From: Cokeromyces recurvatus
Lineage: Eukaryota; Mucoromycota; Mucoromycetes; Mucorales; Mucoraceae
DNA: 64,000 nt
Direction: 5' to 3'
Assembly (NCBI RefSeq): GCF_025118155.1
Contig: NW_026251395.1
Location: forward strand, 620,001 to 684,000
The notes beneath the pieces are model-generated. The model made no database searches and had not been told where the DNA came from. It worked only from the letters and a program-made list of their open reading frames with translations. Positions 58,014-64,000 of the stretch are shown here, piece by piece. Every line of letters begins with the position of its first letter. The stretch's first letter is position 1. A program made the position numbers and the translations under genes.

Positions 58014-60636
58014 ATGCCATCATGGAATGAGTCTTCTTCTTCTTCTTCATATTTTATACCCAAAATAGGCTCAAGTAAAAATGTTTTGAGTTTATCAAAG
58101 TCGAAGAATTCTATGAAGCAAACTTCTATAGTTAACAGCCTTTGTATTTCTACTGAACAAGAAAACAATCTAAACATACATGACATTGATCAAGTAAAGG
58201 TAAAGATTAAAATAATAATAATAATGCATTGCTCATTATAAATATTATCCCCATTTCAATAGTATGAAGGAAAAGGAAAAAATCGTTTAATAGAACCACC
58301 TTTTGTTTTAGAGCAACAACAACAACAACAACAAAATGATAAGGAAGATATTTCTATGGACGATGTTGAAATGGATGACAGCATTTGGCAAGAAGCAGCT
58401 GAAATGACAGATACGATTACTAATTCTAAAGAAATCAAACAAACAGAAGCAGATGATATGTTAGATAAAGCAACTCCACGATTTGAATCATTGTCCGTTT
58501 CTGATGACCCTAACTTTTCTTCAACAAATAATTCTAATTTGAATCAATTAAAGAGAAAACGAGTATTAATAGGAGAAGATGTTTTTACTCGAGATTGCGT
58601 CAAAACTTGGCAGGGATCTCGAATTAAAGCATGGGAGAATCGTTTTCTGGTAAGGTTTATATCTAGGAATTTAATAAGCAACCATTGACATATATATTTT
58701 TACTTTTCTCCCCCCCTTCTCTGAATAGAGTCCAGAAGGATATTATTATCGATTTGTTTTGCCTGGTGAAGGACAACAAAATGGAGCATGGTCTGCAGCT
58801 GAACATAGATTGTTTATGAATCGATATAATGAATGGATGGAAAAAGGTTATAAAATTGGTGCAAGTTGGGGTTTATTTAGTAAGACGATACCTCATCGTG
58901 TAAGTAATAAAATACTCTTCTTTTTTCTTGTTTATATGATAACATGGATTTGTGATAGGTGGGGTACCAATGTATGAATTATTATCGTAAACTGGTTAGT
59001 GAAGGAAAATTAAAGGATGATAGTTATGAAATAGTAGATGGAAAATTAAAACAAACAAACAAAGGATTTGCACCAGGAACAATTATACCAACAACTGAAT
59101 TAGGACCAGAATGGAAACAAGAAGAAATAAGACAACAAGAAAGGGAGGTAGATGGATGGCTAAAAGAATTCCATGGACGTTCTGGACAAGCCTTAACTTC
59201 AAGACCTATTACTCAGCCAAAACCAAAGGCTGCACCACGAGTTATAAGGAATACATCTAGAAAATCAAATATCAGCGACCTTGTAAAGAAAATGCCGCCT
59301 AGATCAAGTTCAGATGATGATTTTGCAACACCACTATCAGAGTCAGATCCTGAAATAGCTCATCTTCAACAAAGAGATTGGGAAATAGACTGGCGTGAAC
59401 GCTTAGAGATGTATAAAAAATTTTTAGAACCTTATTTAGACAAAGAAAGAAGGCAAGCCTATTGGCAAGCAAAACAAGAATGGAGAAGAGGACTTGTTAC
59501 AACTGAAATGTTACTACGAAAAAGTGTGATGCAAAAGGTGCCATCTTCTTCAAGTATAGTAGACTCAGTTGAGACGAACAGTTCCAAAATCCAGCAATCA
59601 TCATTGTCTCGGTTCTTTACGGGCGTAAAGAAACTCAAAGTAGATACTCCTGATGAATTCATTTCATATGTTCGTATTCCTAACGAATTATACAGTGGTG
59701 TAAAGCAAATACTTCCTTTAGCCAATAGACCCAAGTTTGATTTAACGAAATCAATTTATCTAGAACTAGACGATATGAATTCATGTGTATCTATTCTAAA
59801 TGAGATGTTAACAGAAGAGACTATGACAGAATCGTTAGAGGATAGAAATAAACAGTCTGCTTTAGAGGGTATCTTAGTTGATCCACCATGGGAATTCTAT
59901 GTAGAAGATGGTAGAAATGATGGTAAATGTACTTGGAATTTGAAACAAATTCAAGATCTGTTAGAAAAAGTTATATGTCATATGTCAGCGGGTATGGTTT
60001 TCGTGTGGACACATAAATTAATTCAAGCTGATGTTGTTCGAATGATGTATGCTATTGGTAAGATAACGGAAATAATTATGTGCATATAGTATCTTATCAG
60101 TCTTTACTAGATTGTAAATATGTTGAAAACCTGGTTTGGTTTAAAAAATCCGTAAATAATGTTTATTTGGATCAACCAAGTCCTTATATCAGTTCTACTA
60201 AAGAAATCTTATTAATGTTTAAAAAGGTAATACACATTACTGTGTAATTTTATGGGGGAAAAAAAAACTCATATGCATATAGGGAGATGGATTTGAATTA
60301 AGACATCAACGTTCACCAGATGTTATTATTGACTTTGAAAAACCAGTAAGAGAATGGATTCATGATGAATATACAGAACCAAAGCCACCAGGAGTATATG
60401 ATATGATTGAAACATTACTGCCAAAAGCAGGTTATGATGAATCTATTCGTCGTGGTCGATTTTTAGAATTATGGGCTAAAAAGAAAGCACCTCGACGAGA
60501 AGGTTGGATTGCTTTTCATGAAAACAAGAAAGCTATTACAAAGACAGAATTAATAGAAGATAAGCAAACAGAGGTGACAGTAAAGGAAGAGTATACACCA
60601 CCTGATATAATTAAACATGAAACTATGGAAGAATAA
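58014..60636 (+). CDS. MT-A70 family adenine methyltransferase with SANT/Myb domain and PIP box (MTA1-like, candidate 6mA enzyme)
   Basis: Exons are 58014-58199, 58263-58649, 58729-58899, 58959-60057, 60090-60226 and 60283-60636, giving 777 aa. Residues 1-190 are disordered (poly-Gln near 80, acidic patches). A SANT/Myb-like domain follows at about 211-262 (GAWSAAEHRLFMNRYNEWME ... GYQCMNYYRKLV). A linker has SRKSNISDLVKKMPP. Residues 461-468 are QSSLSRFF, an exact PCNA-interacting PIP box with a basic follow-up (TGVKKLK). The methyltransferase catalytic DPPW is at 556-559 (LVDPPWEFYVEDG), and FELRHQRSPDVIIDF follows at about 664-678. That last block (HQRxxDVI) is characteristic of the MTA1/MTA9-type DNA 6mA group and differs from METTL3/14. 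Early-diverging fungi carry abundant 6mA in ApT, and this family is the known candidate writer. DNA specificity cannot be proven from sequence. Confidence 0.85.
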
Positions 60637-60975
60637 AAATAGTTATTGTTTCTCTACTATTGATATAAAATAAGGAAGACTTTATTTTATTTATTTATTT
60701 ATTTATTTTCCAAAAATATATGACTTAAAATGCCTTTGACAAACAATGAAGAACTCATTTAGAAAGTTAATATGCGTTAAAGGATAAATGTATGATTATG
60801 CTTAAGGAGGGTCAAGTTATAAAGTAAATCACAATACTTCACTGCCTAACGCCATCCAACAAAGATATGAATGAAAAACCTAAGCAAATATCTATTATTT
60901 CAAAACTTGTCTGCTGCACCTCGCTTTTATTGATGAGGTCTACTTTTTACTTGAAGCAGTTAATTTGGTCAAAAT

Positions 60976-61012
<37 letters not shown>

Positions 61013-61224
61013 AAAAACACTTTAGTTACTGCTTTGGGACGGCATTTACTAACTCTTTGGTTAACGTCACAAGCACCAATAGAGAATAAAGTAAGATTGT
61101 GGTGAAATAGACATGTTACACAATGTCAGTTGGAAAGGGGCGGTCAACTGTATCTAATAATTTAAGCATAAACAAAGTGCTTTTTTTTTTCTCTCTCTCT
61201 CCCTCTCTCTCTCCTTTGCTTATA
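60637..61224. other. Intergenic region with A33 before the wax-synthase gene
   Basis: This spacer between two plus-strand genes includes a (TTTA)n run near 60685-60708 (shared with the poly(A) signal region) and A33 at 60977-61009. A CT-rich leader runs at 61182-61215. An upstream in-frame ATG at 61123 exists, but the sequence up to 61225 looks like leader. Confidence 0.55.
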
Positions 61225-62343
61225 ATGGAATTCCCTCTCATTAAGATACCTATACCTGGACCAGTTATAGAATTAAATGTAGTTTCATTACTATTTGTAT
61301 ATACTTGTGCAGTGTTTGTAGATTATTATTTGTATTGCTGTACAACGATACCTTATCAGAAATATAAGGATTGGCAACGTCTATTTCATATTGTGTTGCC
61401 TATCCTATTTACACCTAAAATCCATGGACTATCAACTTCATTTATATTCTTTCCATGGTTTATTGCTTTAGTGGGTGCTTATTCTTCTCAGCTTTATAAG
61501 CAAAAATATGGAAATAAGTCTAATATACCAAGGCAATCTTTTAAGAATTGGCTAAAATCGATTGCTGTGGAAGGCCTTTTAGAAGATAAGACGCAACAGC
61601 CACATGATACTGTTACAAAAAGAAAAGCAAGATTAGAGGGTTTAAAAAGGATGATGATTGACATCATAACGATCATCATTGCTAATCGTTTCATTAATCC
61701 TTTATTATTGGAAGATCCTCGAATTTTCCTAACCCTTCCATGGTATTCTTTCAAGTGTATATATTATGCGATATTAATGGGATTTAAAGGATATGCATTA
61801 ATACAATCAAATGACTTGATACTTTCTATTCCTCAAGTTATTACTGGAACAAAAACAATCCCTGCATTTAATCACCCATTTTTAGCCACTAGGTACCCTA
61901 CCATACTAATAATAATAATAATAATATACACTCACTTATGTGTTATATATAGCCTTATTGATTTCTGGGGGAACCGATGGAATATGGTAATGAGAAATAT
62001 TTTTCATAAACAAATTTTTAGCAAAAGGCCAACATCATCTGCTTGGGAACGTAACTTGAAAGGCCTGCAAGTATTTCATATGAGTGGATTAATGCATGAA
62101 ATTATTATGACGATAGTTCATCGTGAAATCAATTTAGAGCAATGGTTATTTTTTATGATACAAGGAATTGCTATCTATTTACAGCTAAATTGTATTCCAA
62201 GAACATTTAGAGAAAGGATACCAAAGCCCTTGTCAACTATTTTAACTATTCTTTTCTTAGGATGCACTGGTAAACTATTTTTGGCTTCCTTTATTCGAAC
62301 TGAAGAATATAAGCAGTTCCTAGCAAAGTATTCCGTCATTTAA
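61225..62343 (+). CDS. MBOAT acyltransferase, wax-synthase-like
   Basis: Exons are 61225-61892 and 61953-62343, giving 352 aa. It is a multi-pass membrane-bound O-acyltransferase of the wax synthase-like group (long-chain alcohol or similar acceptor plus acyl-CoA). The catalytic-type blocks are HPFLATSLIDFWGNRWN (joined across the intron) and the conserved His of FHMSGLMHEI. Hydrophobic segments include VVSLLFVYTCAVFVDYY, FIFFPWFIALVGAY and STILTILFLGCTGKLFLA. I placed a 60-nt intron because removing it restores the family's PFxAxSLxDFWGxRW block; the intron is 3n, stop-free and (AAT)n-rich, so the unspliced frame also stays open. I preferred the ATG at 61225 over 61123, because the extra 34 residues are CT-repeat-derived. 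Confidence 0.82.
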   Translation: MEFPLIKIPIPGPVIELNVVSLLFVYTCAVFVDYYLYCCTTIPYQKYKDWQRLFHIVLPILFTPKIHGLSTSFIFFPWFIALVGAYSSQLYKQKYGNKSNIPRQSFKNWLKSIAVEGLLEDKTQQPHDTVTKRKARLEGLKRMMIDIITIIIANRFINPLLLEDPRIFLTLPWYSFKCIYYAILMGFKGYALIQSNDLILSIPQVITGTKTIPAFNHPFLATRYPTILIIIIIIYTHLCVIYSLIDFWGNRWNMVMRNIFHKQIFSKRPTSSAWERNLKGLQVFHMSGLMHEIIMTIVHREINLEQWLFFMIQGIAIYLQLNCIPRTFRERIPKPLSTILTILFLGCTGKLFLASFIRTEEYKQFLAKYSVI

Positions 62344-62689
62344 TAAAAGTAATTTTAGACTCCTATACATGCATGTATTTCAAAAGTAAGTTTTATCTTC
62401 ATTTAGTTTGCTTGCTAAAGAACCTTTTTTCATAATCAAGTTACAAGAAAGCATTTTATCTGATAATATTATACACATTATAGTAGCAAGGCAATTATGC
62501 TATAGAGTGTATATCATTACTAAATAAAAATATATACTTGTTACTTTCTATATAAATACAAATATAAAATCCTTATTGTAAAATATCTGATTATATGCTT
62601 CAACTATTTCCTTGGAATCTTTTGGAAATTATCTTTGCTGCTTTTATGTCTTCCTTACGATTAAATTCTATTTCATTTCTGTAACTTTG
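62344..62689. other. Spacer between the wax-synthase gene and the right inverted-repeat arm
   Basis: 346 bp of AT-rich DNA with no visible gene. It is unique relative to the left flank of the duplication, so it defines the right-hand border of the repeat. Confidence 0.6.
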
Positions 62690-63847
62690 ATTTCAAATAA
62701 TTTTAATAAGCATTTGTAAGGATTATGTAAGACAATGAATTACTATAAAAGTCAGGGATTTTTTTTTTTTTCATAAAATTATTGTTAAATCAAAATTAAA
62801 AATATTATGATATCCTCTATAACTACTGCTACTAAGATTGCTAGAACCATTACAAAGGCTGTTCTTTCAAGAGAACAAATGGATGGAGTGGGTGCTAAAG
62901 GTATTAATATAAGCATACATATAAATATTATTATAAATAATACTAACTTTTTTTATTTTATATAATAATAGTGTATCGTTCTATTGGCAGCAATGCTCTT
63001 CGTAACTTGGATCCTTTCTTAATGTTGGATGAATTTGATGTTCATGCTCCTGGAGGATTCCCAGATCATCCTCATAGAGGATTTGGTAAATAACTAAATA
63101 AATACAATAATAGAGTAAATGAATATTGAATATTGACCATGGATCTATAGAAACGGTAACTTATATGTTGGAAGGTGAATTCTTACATGAAGACTTTAAA
63201 GGTCATAAAGGTCGAATTGGTCCTGGTGATTTACAATGGATGTCTGCAGCTCGTGGTATCGTTCATGCTGAGATCCCTGCAAGTAATAAGAGGTCACATG
63301 GTCTTCAACTTTGGGTTAATCTTTCGAGCAAAGACAAGATGTCAGAACCCAATTATCAAGAATATCCTAAAGAAAAAGTAACTCAAGTTATTCCTGAAGA
63401 AGGTGTGACGATTAAAGTCATTGCAGGTGAATCCTATGGTGTTAAAAGTCCTGTCATGACTAGAACACCTACTATGTTTATTGATGTTAAATTGAAAAAG
63501 GGGAAAAAGATGGAACAAATCATTCCCAAGAGCTATGCAGGCTTTATTTATACAATTTCAGGTACGGGCTTATTTGGTGGTAATCATCATTCATCAGAAG
63601 CACATCATACCTTAGTTTTAAGTGATAATGAAGGTGACTTTATTCCTATTGAATCTACTTCGGATGATTGTCATTTTGTTATTATTGCTGGTGAACCTAT
63701 TAAAGAATCTACAGTTCAGCATGGTCCTTTTGTAATGAATACTAGGCGTGAAATAGAGCAAGCCTTTGCTGACTATCAACAAGGCAAAAATGGCTTTGAA
63801 GGTGCCCCTGAATGGGTTTCATCTATTAGAGATCGTTGGACTTTTTA
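62690..63847. repeat. Right arm of the 1.16 kb inverted repeat (pirin)
   Basis: It matches the reverse complement of 939-2097 base for base, apart from one A/T in the intron 1 run (7 T here). It starts 117 bp upstream of the pirin ATG and stops at the second base of the stop codon, after which the 3' flanks diverge at once (TAG here, TAA there). Confidence 0.92.
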
Positions 63848-63848
63848 G
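62807..63848 (+). CDS. Pirin (copy B)
   Basis: Exons are 62807-62900, 62972-63085 and 63151-63848, giving 301 aa. The protein is identical to copy A. Cupin metal ligands HPHRGF and GIVHAE are intact, so both copies look functional. The 3' flank and stop codon differ from copy A, and the upstream 117 bp are the same. Beyond that shared part the promoters differ, so expression may differ. The 71-nt intron 1, unlike the 72-nt version of copy A, would shift the frame if retained. Confidence 0.9.
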
Positions 63849-64000
63849 TCTTTTTTTTTTTGTATTTTTAACATATAATTATATACTTGTAAATAAATAG
63901 AATAAAAAGAAATGATAGGATTCTTTATTATTATTATTATTATTATTATTGGTTTTGGTATAATGTGTTTTACAATTTACTTGTGAAATCAAATTTAATT

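Noticed and set aside
61123..61224. Earlier ATG for the wax-synthase-like gene
   Set aside because: The added 34 residues come from a CT-repeat leader and poly(T); the ATG at 61225 starts the hydrophobic conserved part.
1..64000. tRNA, rRNA, snRNA genes or CRISPR arrays
   Set aside because: No cloverleaf-like GC-rich segment with a TTCGA-type box outside exons, no rRNA-like block and no spaced repeats were found by eye. A tRNAscan/Infernal run would decide.

Overview
The window is nuclear DNA of a filamentous fungus, most likely an early-diverging one of the Mucoromycota (Mucorales type). It is strongly AT-rich and holds dozens of A/T homopolymers and (TA)n tracts. Most genes carry 1-9 short GT-AG introns. 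The gene set fits that group: a CSL (CBF1/Su(H)) transcription factor, an RNA-dependent RNA polymerase, a Na,K-ATPase-like P-type pump, a Fanzor relic, and an MT-A70 methyltransferase of the type linked to DNA 6mA in early-diverging fungi. I cannot name the species. Exon borders were read by eye from splice signals and frame.

Left part (1-18,635): the 3' end of a catalase gene; pirin copy A; XAP5/FAM50; arginyl-tRNA synthetase, divergent from XAP5; a Zn2Cys6 transcription factor; a three-RRM RNA-binding protein; an RRM-RdRP gene 107 bp after it; and a Pif1/Rrm3 helicase.

Middle part (18,869-48,931): a IIC-type P-ATPase, Cdc27/APC3, and a gene-poor stretch of about 5.4 kb (25.5-30.9 kb) with a decayed Fanzor nuclease. 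Then come an alpha/beta hydrolase, the exocyst subunit Exo84, an orphan multi-pass membrane protein, a class I methyltransferase, the CSL factor, an FHA protein and gamma-SNAP.

Right part (48,932-64,000): a fossil that looks like a LINE endonuclease, chitin synthase, a Fet4-type low-affinity iron permease, 2.7 kb of gene-poor DNA, the MT-A70 methyltransferase, an MBOAT wax-synthase-like enzyme and pirin copy B.

Four points stand out. (1) The MT-A70 protein combines a SANT/Myb domain, a canonical PCNA-interacting (PIP) box and an intact DPPW motif, and an SCB-like G1/S element lies about 95 bp upstream of its start: together a candidate replication-coupled DNA-adenine maintenance methyltransferase. 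(2) Pirin is present twice as a nearly perfect 1.16 kb inverted repeat about 60.6 kb apart. One junction abuts a 49-bp poly(A) tract flanked by a short direct repeat. (3) The CSL gene has several CSL-consensus sites in its own upstream region, two of them 11 bp apart, suggesting autoregulation. (4) The Fanzor relic has Asn in place of the last RuvC Asp. Housekeeping genes (tRNA charging, exocytosis, SNARE recycling, anaphase-promoting complex, cell-wall synthesis) fill much of the rest and show no operon-like logic.
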